Shown piece after piece: positions 30,286 to 41,416 of a stretch of 64,000 bases of DNA (the first letter of the stretch is position 1; every line of letters begins with the position of its first letter). The notes beneath the pieces are model-generated. The model had not been told where the DNA came from. It made no database searches and saw nothing but the letters and a program-made list of their open reading frames with translations. The stretch comes from Fistulifera solaris (Eukaryota; Bacillariophyta; Bacillariophyceae; Naviculales; Stauroneidaceae). The stretch is taken from the NCBI GenBank assembly GCA_030295235.1, contig AP026133.1:868001-932000 (forward strand), in the 5' to 3' direction. The translations under genes were made by a program, and so were the position numbers.

Positions 30286-31752
30286 ATGACTTATTCAATC
30301 AAGCGCCTTGGCATGAAAGGCGATTTCTGTCTGTTTCATCTGCAGAATGTCGATAATTTCGATGTCTTTGTGAGCGAAGTAAACAAGGCTACGCGACTGT
30401 GGATCGATGATCTGGAGGTTTTTGTGAGGAATGAGGATAGACCAGCTCCTGATGGCTACAGTCGAGTGAGATGCGAAATAGATACATAATTTCGAGTTGA
30501 GGAAGAATCATCGCAGATTGTGACATTCTACGGGAAAGATTTGTCTTCTTTGACAACCACGATCATGTCCGTTTTTAGTCTACCGGATTCTCGAGAAGAT
30601 CGAGTCCTTCGTCTGCTGGGAATAATAGGAGAAGGCATTTGTACGGACCTGATTTTCTCCCCGGAACAATTGCAGACCCTTCTTTGCTCGCACGCGTCCC
30701 GCTTGTTTGAATTCCGGCAATTCAACCTCTCAGCAGAGCAATCTGTTATGCTAGCGAGAAAAACTGATCTGAATGGCCTCTGGTATTGTCCAGTGCAGGA
30801 TAAAGGACTGCTGCTATTGGATTATCTTCAGCATCACAACGGAAGAAGAACCTTGGGTGCGTTTTGTAATCAATTTGGCTTTGACGATGCTTGGGAGAAC
30901 ATTGTCACATTCTTGTGCCAATGTACATACCCCTTGTTTGAGGAAGCTGTAATAGATCAGCACAATATTCATCACCGTGATTCGCATGTGAACGCTCTTC
31001 TTGCTCGGGCAAACGTCAATTCGTTGACGATAATTATTGATCCTTATCTATTTCATCATAGTGACGAATGTGAGCCGATTGTCGAAGCCTTACGCAATGG
31101 AAGTTTTGTACCGCACAAACTTTGTTTGTACTTTGATACATATGATCTTTTTCGGGATGAAGACATCGAAGCGTTTGAGACTGTACTAGATGAACTGTTT
31201 GGTGCCATGTCGTCGAGTGAATGTCAATTGAAAGAGCTGGACATGCAGTTAGAATTGGCTCAGCTAACTAGTACTGCTGGCGTCTTTGAACAGCACTTAA
31301 TCGACATGCTAGAAGAAAATACGAGCCTCGAGACGTTGACCATCGAAAGCACCGCCGGTCCTTTACAATTTCCAGCAATGAGGGTCTTGGAAAGTGCAGC
31401 GAAGCATCCGCGTCTTCGAAAAATTGTCTTCTTGCCTCCTTATGGTCGTAATCCGCCGCCGATCGATCAGTCCGACCTATTTCAGATGTGGCATCGCACG
31501 AATCTTTCCCATTCTATTCAGTTTGGTGATTCGCGTAAGGTTAGACTTCAAGAAGGTTGCCGTGTCGCAACTAAGTTTGAGGTTGAAAAATGGCAGGATT
31601 TCGTCTTTTATGATCGATTCGAGCTTTTACGCCAAATGGAGGACGAAAATGTTCGCTGCCATATGCTTGTAGTAGCTTTGGCAAGTCATTCTAGTAATCC
31701 CCAGCGAGTCTATTCTCTGTTGTCGAGAAATCAGGACGTTTTTGCAAAGTGA
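30286..31752 (+). CDS. Leucine-rich-like family, paralogue 2 (one in-frame stop)
   Basis: The reading frame is continuous over 488 codons except for one in-frame TAA at 30487, in the short loop after VRCEIDT where paralogues 1 and 4 have DH or SN. It opens MTYSIKRLGMKGDFCLFHLQ. Family blocks are RLWIDDLEVF, GKDLSSLTTTIMSVFSLPD, LSAEQSVMLARKTDLNGLW, CQLKELDMQLELAQL, TSLETLTIES, HPRLRKIVFLP and the tail EKWQDFVFYDRFELLRQM with SSNPQRVYSLLSRNQDVFAK. The stop could be a real null allele or a sequence error; the rest shows no decay. No signal peptide or membrane segment is seen. Function unknown. Confidence 0.65.
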
Positions 31753-32124
31753 GTAAATCAAGCACGACCTGCTGTTTGTTTCTAGTCTAGCTTGTTGTTT
31801 TGACTGTAGGACAAGAGAGCTAGTGATCTTTTGAAATGGTTGCCATGCCTCAATTTATAGCCCAGAGCAGAGACTGGGAGTATCGTCTCTATAATGATTT
31901 GATTTCATGCAACTAATTCAACCTGGCAAAACGGGACGATTGAAATTGGGACCTCTCGACGGCGTTTACTCGTAAGGGTGATCATGTTAACAATTTAAGT
32001 CGGAACAATCACGGCACGTTTTCTTCTGTAGTCCGGAAATCTTTCGAGAACTCCAATTCTGTACGTTTTAGGCCTATACGGTTAATAACTCAGATATTCT
32101 CAAACATCGGTTCTTCACAATACC
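31753..32124. other. Intergenic between paralogues 2 and 3
   Basis: About 370 bases without a gene. Paralogue 3 starts at 32125. Confidence 0.4.
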
Positions 32125-33480
32125 ATGTCTCATTCAAACAAGCGTCTCAAAACGAAAGACAGCTCTTTCTTCATCGATCTAGAACGTGCCGAGAGTCTCG
32201 ATGTGCTTCTGGGCGAGACAAATGCAAGACAAACAGATCTGGATTAGAAATTTTGATGTTTTCGCAACGACCGACGACACAGCATCACATGAGGATTGCA
32301 TCCACTTGAAATGCAACATTAATTCTGACACAGACTTATCAGTACTGCTATCGTTCTACAGCAAAACGTTATTGTCGTTGACGTCAACGGTAGAGCAGGT
32401 CCGATCTCTCCCTGAATTACGCAAAGAGCTAAACATCGGATTTTGGGGACCAATGGACGAAACGTACGAGGACTTGATTTTCACGCCAGAACAACTAGAA
32501 AAAACTTTTTGTCTCGAGGGACACGCACGCACTCGTTCTGGTATCTCAACCAGTCTCCTGAGCAATCCGTCGTGCTCGCCATCTGGTTTTGTTCTATAAG
32601 TGACAAGGGTCTAGCACTGATAGATTGGTTAGGTCATCATAATCAAAGAAGAACGCTGGGGTCGTTCTCGTGTCAATTGTACAATGCATGGCAGAGCATC
32701 ATCAATTTTTGTGCCGTTCGATGTACCCTGTCTTTGATCAGATTGTCTTGGACCAGTTTCACGGATATAGCAATATCTCTTTGGCGTATGAACTCCTTGT
32801 CAGCGCAAATGTCGGGTCAATTTTTGAGCTCATAAATCCTTTTAGATTTGTGATCAATGAGAGCAAAATATTGATTCAAAGCCTCGATCATGGTACGCTT
32901 CGATGCCCCAAGCTCGAATTGTGTTTCGATGCAGGAAGCTCCGAAGTAGATCATAAGCTCGACATTTTTTGAAGTTGGGTTCAAGCGGTACGCTCATGCC
33001 ATGTCTTCACTCAAATGCACGTTGAAGGAACTTCATTTACGGTACGGCTCAGTAACTCGGCGGTTGTCTTGAAAGTTACTTGGTAGCGATGCTAAACGAA
33101 AACCAGAGTCTTAGCACTTTGGGAATCGACAGCCTCGTAGAACCATTAGGTTTCCCTGCAATGGGGATACTGCATGCAGCAACAGAGCATCCCAAACTCT
33201 GAACACTGACCTTCATCCACCCTGCCACCCTTGACCCACCTAATTCTGACAGTTCAGAACCGTACCAAGTGTGGGTTCGGGCAAATCTTTGCCATTCTCT
33301 TCGCTTCCACAGCTCCCACTCCGATACGAAATACAACAAAGAGCAATGGCAGGGCAGCATCTTTTTCAGTCGACGCAGCCTCCTTCAATACGTACCGGAC
33401 GAACGAATACGTTCATACCTGCTTGTCGCTTTACTCGCAAATTAGCAACACTCTCTGCAACGAGTTTGCAAAACAAATGT
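32125..33480 (+). pseudogene. Leucine-rich-like family, paralogue 3 (degraded)
   Basis: This copy is clearly decayed. It opens MSHSNKRLKTKDSSFFIDLE and family blocks can be followed in order but in changing frames: IWIRNFDVFATTDD, LLSLTSTVEQVRSLPELRK, SDKGLALIDWLGHHNQRRTL, LLVSANVGSIFELINPF and LECSLYC-like tail remnants near 33340. Several frame changes and stops interrupt it, more than in its neighbours, and an internal segment after 32970 is shortened. It is closest to paralogue 4 (shared TLGSFSCQ and YPVF blocks). It is probably an old duplicate no longer making a protein. Confidence 0.75.
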
Positions 33481-33876
33481 AAAGGACTGAACGTTGAGGA
33501 AATATAGCCTCTCGTCCCCGTACTCCAGGTTCATCGTAGAGAAAGCCCGTGCAGTGAAATCTTGCTGCGCCGTATGGTGAAAACCATGAGGTTACATCCA
33601 AGTCGCCTAGAATGGAAAAATGCATACCGTGCCGAGCGTGTGTTTTACATTTCAAGATTCTTCCATTCGGAAGAATGATTTTCAAATGTTCGCAAAAGGC
33701 CCTGAATCTTTCTGAAGGAATCATTCCGGAAAAAGAGAACTCTCTCGTGGTGACGGTTCTCATCTCTGTTTACAAGTACTTTTCAAAAGCCCCGGTTGAG
33801 GCTTTGAATATGTTCAAAACTTTTGAATCATCCTTCAAAGATAATTATTTTAATAGAAAAGAACACAACTGCCATT

Positions 33877-35298
33877 ATGCTGCAATCCGGCACGAGTTTT
33901 ATGTCGCCGTGTGATGATTGTTTAGTTGACTTGGAATCAGTTCAAACTTTTGACGCGTTCATTGGTGCGGTCAGCAAAACAAACCGCTTGTGGATCAGAA
34001 ACGTCAACGTGTTTACCACAATTCACAGTTGCCCATCTTTTTATGGATACATCCAATTCAAATGCAATATAGATTCTAACAAACAGTCGACATCATCGCA
34101 TACCATAACGTTCTGTGGCAAAGACGTGACATCGCTAACTTCGATCATCGAAAGTATCTTGTGTCTTCCTGACACGAAGTTAGAACGTTCCATCGCATTT
34201 TCCGGTGCCAGTGAGGATTACGAGGATTTGATTCTTACACCGGAGCAGTTGCACCGGATTTTTGATGCCCATGAATCCCGCTCGTACTCATTCTGGTATC
34301 TCAATCTTTCTCCTGAGCAATCAGTCATCCTAGCGGCCAAAACAAATATGGAGGGTATTTGGTTTTGTTCATTGAGTGATAAGGGCCAGGCTTTGGTCAA
34401 TTGGCTCGAGAATCGTAATGAACAAAGGACGTTAGGGTCGTTCTCGTGTCAGTACTATGGTGCCTGGGAGAATATTCTCAAATTTGCGGGCCGCTCGCCG
34501 TACCCAGTCTTCAACCAGATCGTGTACGACCAGTTCTATGTCGTCAACAGCGATCCGTACCGATACTCACTTCTTGTCAATGCAAATGTCAATTCAATTT
34601 CGGTCTTGGTTAACCCATATAGTTTTGCGAACGGCGAATGCGACGTACTTCTTCAGGCTCTTGGAAACGGAACTATGGTATCTCCAAAAATAGAGTTTGA
34701 CTTTGATGCAGACAGCTCCGTACTCGACGAGAGACTGGCGCTGTTCGAGACTGGCCTTCGCGCTCTGTTTGCAGCAATTTCTTTGCCTGAATGCACGCTG
34801 AAAGAACTCGATTTAAAAATGGAAACGGTTCGGCTCAGCAGGTCTGGGCTTGTCTTTGAAGAGCACATTATCGACATGTTGCAACAGAACAAACGCCTGG
34901 AGACATTGGGTCTCAACTGCACCGTAGCACCATTGCAATTCCCCGCCATGGGGATCTTGAACGCCGCTGCCCAACATCCGTGTCTTCGGAAACTAGTATT
35001 CATTCCTCCACCTCATTTGGAGCCACCCGCAGTAAAACCCTTTTCACCGTTTCCACTGTGGATTCAAAGCCATCTGGACCACTGTATCTCTTTTCATGAT
35101 TGGGGACGTAATAGTGCGAAACAACAGAGGGAAAAGTGGCAGAATTATATCTTTCTCAGTCGCTTCGCACTTTTGCAACAGGTCAACGACGAACGGATGC
35201 GGTCTCATTTACTAGTCATGGCCTTGTCAAATTACTCATCTGCACCGCAAAACGTCTACTTTCTCTTGTCTCGAAACGTAGATGCTTTTGCGAAGTAA
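33877..35298 (+). CDS. Leucine-rich-like family, paralogue 4 (intact)
   Basis: The protein is 473 residues from the ATG at 33877 and is the only uninterrupted family member here. The open frame continues upstream to 33823, so a slightly longer start is possible. Family blocks are RLWIRNVNVF, GKDVTSLTSIIESILCLPD, LSPEQSVILAAKTNMEGIW, LSDKGQALVNWLENRNEQRT, LLVNANVNSISVLVNPYSF, CTLKELDLKMETVRL, RLETLGLNC, HPCLRKLVFIPPP and EKWQNYIFLSRFALLQQV with the tail SSAPQNVYFLLSRNVDAFAK. The regularly spaced Leu/Ile strands suggest a repeat scaffold. No catalytic motif, signal peptide or membrane helix is visible. Function unknown. Confidence 0.8.
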   Translation: MLQSGTSFMSPCDDCLVDLESVQTFDAFIGAVSKTNRLWIRNVNVFTTIHSCPSFYGYIQFKCNIDSNKQSTSSHTITFCGKDVTSLTSIIESILCLPDTKLERSIAFSGASEDYEDLILTPEQLHRIFDAHESRSYSFWYLNLSPEQSVILAAKTNMEGIWFCSLSDKGQALVNWLENRNEQRTLGSFSCQYYGAWENILKFAGRSPYPVFNQIVYDQFYVVNSDPYRYSLLVNANVNSISVLVNPYSFANGECDVLLQALGNGTMVSPKIEFDFDADSSVLDERLALFETGLRALFAAISLPECTLKELDLKMETVRLSRSGLVFEEHIIDMLQQNKRLETLGLNCTVAPLQFPAMGILNAAAQHPCLRKLVFIPPPHLEPPAVKPFSPFPLWIQSHLDHCISFHDWGRNSAKQQREKWQNYIFLSRFALLQQVNDERMRSHLLVMALSNYSSAPQNVYFLLSRNVDAFAK

Positions 35299-35329
35299 AC
35301 TAAAACTCTGCCATGTCTCATCACACCTT

Positions 35330-35917
35330 TCATGATTTCGTGTTTGTTGATGTAGAAGAGCTCCAATAGTATACATGTTGTCGGGCGCCCGAGAATAACA
35401 GCCGCTTCGAATACCACAAGTGAAACGGATAAAGGAATCGAATGACGGCATTGGGCTCTTTCGTCAAGGTTCCGAACTGATAGGTAATTTCTTGATCGTT
35501 CGGAGAGATTGCCAACCACGTCAAAAAGGGACCGCTGTCTAATATAAGTTCGTTTCTAGTGACAAGCGATTCATCGCTTTGCTTTTCTTCCACGACGCGA
35601 AAGAATCCCGATCCGAATGACGCTGGCTTTGTATCGGGACGAGGAGCAGCGGACCGCTGATGGTTCAAGTCCATGCACCAACGAATCGATCGTAATAGCA
35701 ATGACTCCAACCGGAATGCTTTGCTTCGAAAGAAGCACATAGCCCAGCGTTGTGCCGAGAAACTGTCGTTTGCACTCATTTGCTGCGTAAAAGAAGGGGC
35801 TGTGACACGCAATGCCAAGCAATCCTGAATCGAACAAGGGTGACGCTGCGCATGAAGCGCCAAAAGTGAATCCTTCGGCGCTGCGCATGCTACTATTTTG
35901 GAGAATTTCATTTTCAT
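35330..35917 (-). CDS. DUF2867-like (SRPBCC-fold) protein
   Basis: The protein is 195 residues from the ATG at 35917 (MKMKFSKIVACAAPKDSLL); the frame is open further upstream. The pattern of an early helix (MCFFRSKAFRLESLLLRSIR), then FGSGFFRVVEEKQSDE, a strand-rich core (FLTWLAISPNDQEITYQFGT), and a closing helix (VIRFLYPFHLWYSKRLLFSG) fits DUF2867, a small-ligand-binding SRPBCC relative of unknown substrate. It is convergent with paralogue 4, with 31 bases between the stops. Three small palindromes lie in its upstream region. Family assignment is from pattern memory. Confidence 0.6.
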   Translation of the reverse strand: MKMKFSKIVACAAPKDSLLALHAQRHPCSIQDCLALRVTAPSFTQQMSANDSFSAQRWAMCFFRSKAFRLESLLLRSIRWCMDLNHQRSAAPRPDTKPASFGSGFFRVVEEKQSDESLVTRNELILDSGPFLTWLAISPNDQEITYQFGTLTKEPNAVIRFLYPFHLWYSKRLLFSGARQHVYYWSSSTSTNTKS

Positions 35918-36080
35918 AGATGAATGATGTGTTGTATGAATGAGGAAGCGAAAGGAAGAGGGAAAAAGATGTACTCGGCAATAAATGAGTCGACGCAACA
36001 GTTAGCATGAAAATGTGCGGCAAGTGTCTCAATCTTTCGGTCGAGGAGGAACTCGTCGTGACGTGCGTGCTCACACGCTC

Positions 36081-36171
36081 ACACCCCAGAAAATCTGGGG
36101 GTGTGGCGACTTCACATGCCCAGAAAATCTGGGTGTGTGATATTTTCGCGTTTCCAGAAAATCTGAGGTGT
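36081..36171. repeat. Short palindrome array, same family as 23.6 kb
   Basis: Three copies of the core CCAGAAAATCTGG or its near match lie at about 36085, 36118 and 36152, spaced 33-34 bases as in the large array at 23582-24516. The first two have 6-bp arms (CCCAGA/TCTGGG). The array lies between the divergent DUF2867-like and TRIC-type genes. Confidence 0.85.
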
Positions 36172-36458
36172 AATAAGCTTCTCAACAGTTACTATAGCTC
36201 CGATGTGTTGTCTGGTTTTCGCCACGACTGCATTTCGGTCATGAATAATGAAGGATTTTTTTTACAATTGATGATCGTGATCTCGCGTCATTTTTCGCAT
36301 TTTTTTTGTTCGATAAATCATAAATAAATAATAATGTTGCCCTTAATGTCTTGTATTCAGTGAAAATACTGTCACGAGACAAACTTAAATTAGGGAGCAT
36401 CCGTATTTGCTGCTACTTCTAGAGGTTGTACCCCACCAGGCAACACAAACAAATCAAA

Positions 36459-37403
36459 ATGCAGATGAAACATCTTTCGTGGATGATCATACATTTGTGT
36501 GTACCGATTGAAGCACAATCCTTGCACACAATCCACTCCCTATCATCGCAACCCGTTCGACTCAAATCAATCGTGAAACAAAATAGTCTATTAGAGAAAA
36601 CTACTACTGCACAAAGCGATCAATCGGCACTGTCACGACTTCGTGGCGGTGGTAGTACAACAGTCTACCGTCAAAACACACAACTCGTTCTCGATGCACT
36701 GGAAGTATTCGGGACAAGTGTGTTTGCTTTCTCGGGTGCCGTGACAGCGGGAAAAGCAGGAATGGACTTGTTGGGGATGATGATTGTGTCGATGCTGACC
36801 GCGACGGGAGGTGGTACCGTCCGTGACTTGTTATTGGGGGCGACACCTGTATTTTGGATACAACAACCGATCTTTCTTTCCCTTTGTTTGTTCACTACAC
36901 TGGTTACGTATGTGTTATGGCCGAAACTGGAACAAAACTGGGGATGGAAGGATTCTGACAAGGCGATATGCGTGGCAGATGCGATTGGTTTAGCCGCTTT
37001 TGTCGTCATTACAACAGACAAGGGGAACGTCTACAATTTACCACCCTTGTACTGGATCCTGATTGGTTTGATTTCTTGTACGTTCGGAGGTATCCTTCGG
37101 GATGTAGTGTGCGCTCGACCCGCACGTGTCTTGTATCCGAATCGAACATTATATGCGACTCCGGTCTTGTTGGGGAGTGCTGTTTATACCCTTTGCAAAA
37201 CTAGCAGGCTCGCTGATCATTTGAGTAATGATCAAACGGCAGCACTGACATTTTGTATAACGTTAGTCTTACGCCTGTGGGCATTTGACAATCCGATCCG
37301 GTTACCTCATTGGAAATCGTACAAAAGGACATGGAAACGCCACATGCCCATGAACATTATTCTTAGATTAGAGAAGATGTCATACCTTCCTTTTATAAAC
37401 TGA
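36459..37403 (+). CDS. TRIC/YadS-type (UPF0126) channel protein
   Basis: The protein is 314 residues. The ATG at 36459 opens a hydrophobic leader (MQMKHLSWMIIHLCVPIEAQS), so entry to the secretory system or plastid is likely. The core is two repeats of three membrane helices, each with the family glycine motif: TATGGGTVRDLLLG after AFSGAVTAGKAG, then SCTFGGILRDVVCARPARVL. Bacterial YadS/UPF0126 members and animal TRIC cation channels share this fold. A basic stretch SRLRGGG precedes the core. The frame is intact, without introns. The ion or substrate is unknown. Confidence 0.82.
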   Translation: MQMKHLSWMIIHLCVPIEAQSLHTIHSLSSQPVRLKSIVKQNSLLEKTTTAQSDQSALSRLRGGGSTTVYRQNTQLVLDALEVFGTSVFAFSGAVTAGKAGMDLLGMMIVSMLTATGGGTVRDLLLGATPVFWIQQPIFLSLCLFTTLVTYVLWPKLEQNWGWKDSDKAICVADAIGLAAFVVITTDKGNVYNLPPLYWILIGLISCTFGGILRDVVCARPARVLYPNRTLYATPVLLGSAVYTLCKTSRLADHLSNDQTAALTFCITLVLRLWAFDNPIRLPHWKSYKRTWKRHMPMNIILRLEKMSYLPFIN

Positions 37404-37416
37404 ATAATTTAGCATT

Positions 37417-39436
37417 CTACGCGAACTTCTCCTTGACATCTTTCGCAACATCCCACATGTTCACCACCGAATCAGCACCGACCGACACGAATTTGTAGCC
37501 GTCATTGACGAACGACAATCCGGTCAGGCCACCACGGTGGGCAAATGGATAATGGACGCGCTTCATCTTCTTGTCCATACTCCACAAATAAATAGAATCA
37601 TCGGCGCCGCCACTCGCAATGACTTGATCGTCTGGCGACCAAGATAGGCAAGTTACTCGTTGCACGTGGAAGCACCAGCGCCCTTTCGCGACCAACGCAC
37701 TGTAGTTGGATAAATCCCAAACGCAAACATCCCGCTGATCACCGGCGGCCAACTTGGTACCGTCATTGGACAGAGCCAGGGCCGTGAGAGGTTTCAAATG
37801 ACCGTTTTCAATGACGTGATTTTCCACCGGTTGGTCTCCTGAAATGTCGTAGATGTGGATTTTGCAGTCATTGCCGCCTACATACAGAGTCTTGTCGTCT
37901 TTCGAAACACAAATCGCGGTGGCTTCGTAGTTGGTCGCCATGATGGTTTGCAAGGCACCACCGGGCCCACAGAGTGCCAAGCCAGCAACGGTCGCGACTG
38001 CACCTTTGTTGGTACCAACCGCAATGGCCGAGGGTTGTGCGCCGATAACTTCCGGTTCCATATTGACCTGAAGACTACCACTGGGTGTGACAAAGAGTTT
38101 GTCATCCCAGCCAACACTCTAACAAGGCCCCGTTCATCACGGCCAAACCAGAAACAGCCCCCGTGTGCACAACGTACATGAGATCCGCATTTCCTTCGGA
38201 TGGCAACAATCGTCCCTTGGCAGTACAAGTCTTCAAATCCCATTGACACAACACCCCATCCGAATCACCCGTGTAAAAGACTCCATTTGCTACATCCAGT
38301 GCCATCGCACCGACTGCCGCCGAATGTCCTGTTATAACTTGAATCGGATCACTGCTACCGAGCGGGGGTAGCAACGAAATTTGCCCATTCAATCCCACCG
38401 AGACGGGTCGCTTTCCACCCGAAAAAGCACACGCAACTTGATTGCCACCGACGGGTACTTTGTCGTACGTTCCACCATTCTGGTGTTCGGCTGGCTTCCA
38501 GGTATGTTGTTCCGACAAGGTTCCGTTGTCATCAACCGCAAACAATTTACAGGTACCATCCCCTGACGCTGTCATGACGTATTTATCGTCACCTGACCAG
38601 TCAACACAGTAAATCGTAGCCGAGTGGACTTGTTCCAGTTTGTGTTTCAATTCCAGTGTTTTACCATCATAGGTACAAATCGCTCGATCCGACGATACGG
38701 AGACCACCAGCGTTCCGGTTTGATTGTATCGAACACACGTGACCGCTCCTTTCGAATGTCCCGAATCCTGTGGAATACCATCCACGGGAGGAATTTTGGC
38801 AAAGGGTGGACCTTGATGAAAGTACGTTTTCGTATCATCTTTCCCGGCCGTAACGATCCGGAAGGGTCGATTGGGTTTGTACGCGACTGACGCCACCCGA
38901 CCTTTGAAATGCATCGCCAAGGCTCCAACGGTGACCCCCGTATCGTACTGCAAGACGCGGGCACAATCACTCCGGGCATCCAATCGTTCTCCTCCCATGG
39001 CGACTTTTTTGGATTCCCCATCCCAGGCCAAATCACGAATGACACTGGTCAAACCCGGATTCTCGTATTTGCACAAATGATCTTCGTGATCAAAGGCCCA
39101 AATGCGGAGCATCCCGCGTTCATCTCCCGATGCCATGTACGCCCCAGAGGGACTCAATTTGAGTGCCGTGGCCGTGTAATGATGTCCCCGATAACACAAG
39201 ACGGGGAGCGGACTGATGCTCGGTAAGAGTGCACTACCGTCGAGTGTGCGAGTGACAATGAGTTTTCCAGAACAATAACTTAACATGGGTTTGTCATTGC
39301 CGTGCAAACGACCGGACGTTCCATCCAACGAGCAGCGTTCGCCGCGTTCCGTGTGAGGGATCGGCGGTGTGCTGATAATGACGGGCGATGTGGGGGGCAA
39401 GCAACTGTTGGAAGCGTCGGGTCCTTTCGGTGCCAT
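37417..39436 (-). CDS. Actin-interacting protein 1 (AIP1/WDR1), WD40
   Basis: The protein is about 672 residues and forms two seven-bladed WD40 propellers. AIP1 works with cofilin to disassemble actin filaments. Diagnostic stretches are YTATALKLSPSGAYMASGDE, DLAWDGESKKVAMGGE, FKGRVASVAYKPNRPFRIVT, HQGPPFAKIPPVDG, WSGDDKYVMTASGDGTCKLF, and late AVGTNKGAV, CLSWSPDDQVIASGGADDSI. The frame changes once near 38085-38115, where one extra base separates MNGALL from SVGWDDKLFVTP; the second part then runs to the stop at 37417. No intron is seen. It is convergent with the TRIC gene, with 13 bases between the stops. Confidence 0.93.
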
Positions 39437-39942
39437 GTTGATTGTTACGAGTAGTAAAATATGGCTCTGGAAAAGATGTTGATGCTGATGTTATTTCGTT
39501 TTGAAAGCTACCAGGTATAGCAAAGAGGTCAGCTTCTTGATGAGGAGCAAGATGTGCCACAACTACTACGTACTACGTACTAGAAATAATGACCGTTTGG
39601 AGGTGCGAAGTGCGAAGAATGACCGTTGCGATGTTTCTCACCGCACGTGACTTGTTTATTCGTGATTGATTCAAACGATGACACCCCCACTGACACTATG
39701 ACGGACGCGTTCGCTTTTTTGAGTGAGTCCGATCCATCAAGGAAAATCAGAAACCTCATTTCCACAACATTCGTGTAGTTGGCGACGATCTTTTGGTCAT
39801 CGTCCTTTATTACTGTGAAAGAATTCTCAGTTCTAAAACGAAAACTCTTGTCAAGCGGCTTTTCAATAAATACGATTCATCAGTTTAGTTTTACTTCTCG
39901 ATCGATTCATTTCAACTCGTGCTCGCTTCTTTTACCTCAAGA
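39437..39942. other. Intergenic, divergent promoter region
   Basis: About 500 bases between AIP1 (minus) and PsbU (plus). A TACGTACTACGTACTA repeat lies at about 39560-39582. No gene is seen. Confidence 0.45.
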
Positions 39943-40496
39943 ATGAAGATTGTTTTGCCAATTTTCGCTCTCTTCTTCGTCATGAATGCCGCCCAAGCTT
40001 TCACGGCACATTTGACGCGTCGTCCAACAGACACATCCCTCGACATGGAACGACGTGAATTTCACGAGGCGATTCTCTCCATCGTGGCAGGTGTTTTGGC
40101 GGTTCCGACGGTAGCGTCCGCCAAACCGGCATCGACCTTTTTCTTTGACGACGAATTGGTGCAAGAACCGGCTCAGCAAAATACCGGAGGAAAAGTTGAT
40201 GTGAACGCGGCCTTTGTGGTAAAGCCCAAACAAGGTTCTTTCTACTTTTTCTTTTCGTTCTTCATACTCACTTTTTTTGCCTACAGGGCGACTATATGCA
40301 ATTCCCAGGCATGTTCCCTCATGCTGCGGGAAAGATTGCTAGCAACGGACCCTACAAAACCGTAAAAGACATTTACAAGATTGAAGGACTCACCGATCAT
40401 GATATTGCCATGTTCAAAAAGTATCAATCCGAGTTGACGGCCAATCCACCCGGCCGTGTGTTTACGGAGCGCATCAATGCGCGTGTTTCGACTTAG
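39943..40496 (+). CDS. psbU: Photosystem II 12-kDa extrinsic protein PsbU
   Basis: PsbU is a lumenal extrinsic subunit that stabilises the oxygen-evolving complex; it is nuclear-encoded in red-lineage algae. Two exons (39943-40234, 40287-40496) are joined over a 52-bp intron whose donor (GTTCTT) is weak. The protein is about 166 residues. The leader is tripartite: signal peptide MKIVLPIFALFFVMNAAQA cut before Phe, a short transit part, then a thylakoid-transfer segment ending ASA before KPAS. The mature core KVDVNAAFV, FPGMFPHAAGKIASNGPYKT and IEGLTDHDIAMFKKYQ matches PsbU. The frame is intact. Confidence 0.93.
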
Positions 40497-40643
40497 AAGC
40501 ATTACGAGGAAAAACGAAGCCAGCGTTCATGCAACAACATACATCTATGTTTTTTTACTATCAATGATTGAGATCACTTATACTAGAGTTCCATTTACAT
40601 TCATCCGAGTCATAATGTTTCGCTTGTCAGCTTCATATCTCCA

Positions 40644-41416
40644 TTACATTGTTTGCGTCGCAATCGAATACATTTTCAACGAAAACTGTGCCAAAATACT
40701 AATCATGAGCATGACGCACAAGACGGTGGGACCCACCGTGTCTTCGTAAGGACCAGGGTGTCGATTGCGAATCATGTTGGCGCGTCGCTGATATTGATAC
40801 ATGCTGTAGACGATAAAAGCAATTGCGACGGGTAGCAGCACAATACCGTACAGTTGACCGATTTGACCTTCCGAATCGTCCGCGACGGCCAAAATGGCAA
40901 TCGAGGCGCCTGCCAAAATGACGGAAAGGTGCATCCACGCCAAAAAGGTGCGCTCGTTGGCAAAAAAAGACTTTGGGTTCAATTTTGATCGGTGCTTTGC
41001 GCAACTTCATCAAAGTTCCAATTTGGCCGTAAGCGGGTTCTTTCGCCTTTCCGCCACTAAAAAGGCCTCCAAAGAAGCCTCCGATAGAATTACTGCTGCT
41101 ACCGTTTGCTGGGGCAGCGGCAGTAAGTTTAGGGGCGGTTTTGCGTCCCTTGATATACGGCGATGGATTAGCCTTTATGACGCGAATTACTTAGAAGAGA
41201 GCATACAAGCAGCAACTGCAGATACTCACAAAATGAACTTACTTGTGGTGGAAGCACACGTGGTGCAAATTCATCCTCGGAAGTGCCCGCAGGAACGGAC
41301 TCGATTTCTGAAAACTGGCGCTCGTTGCCGCCTTCTGTGGCTGATTTTTGAACAAAGTAAAAATTGCTAGATTTGTCGCCGCTGGCGTTCGATGGCGATT
41401 TTCCGATACCGAACAT
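40644..41416 (-). CDS. VTC1-like (DUF202) vacuolar transporter chaperone subunit
   Basis: The protein is about 233 residues from two exons (41416-41243, 41172-40644; 70-bp intron). The C-terminal DUF202 domain has three membrane helices: FFANERTFLAWMHLSVILAG, LYGIVLLPVAIAFIVYSMYQ and DTVGPTVLCVMLMISILAQF. VTC1 is the small membrane subunit of the complex that makes polyphosphate and moves it into acidocalcisomes or vacuoles. The N-terminal 120 residues are Gly/Ser-rich and lack an SPX domain. An extra A in an A run near 40976 breaks the frame just before SFFANER. It is convergent with PsbU. Confidence 0.85.
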
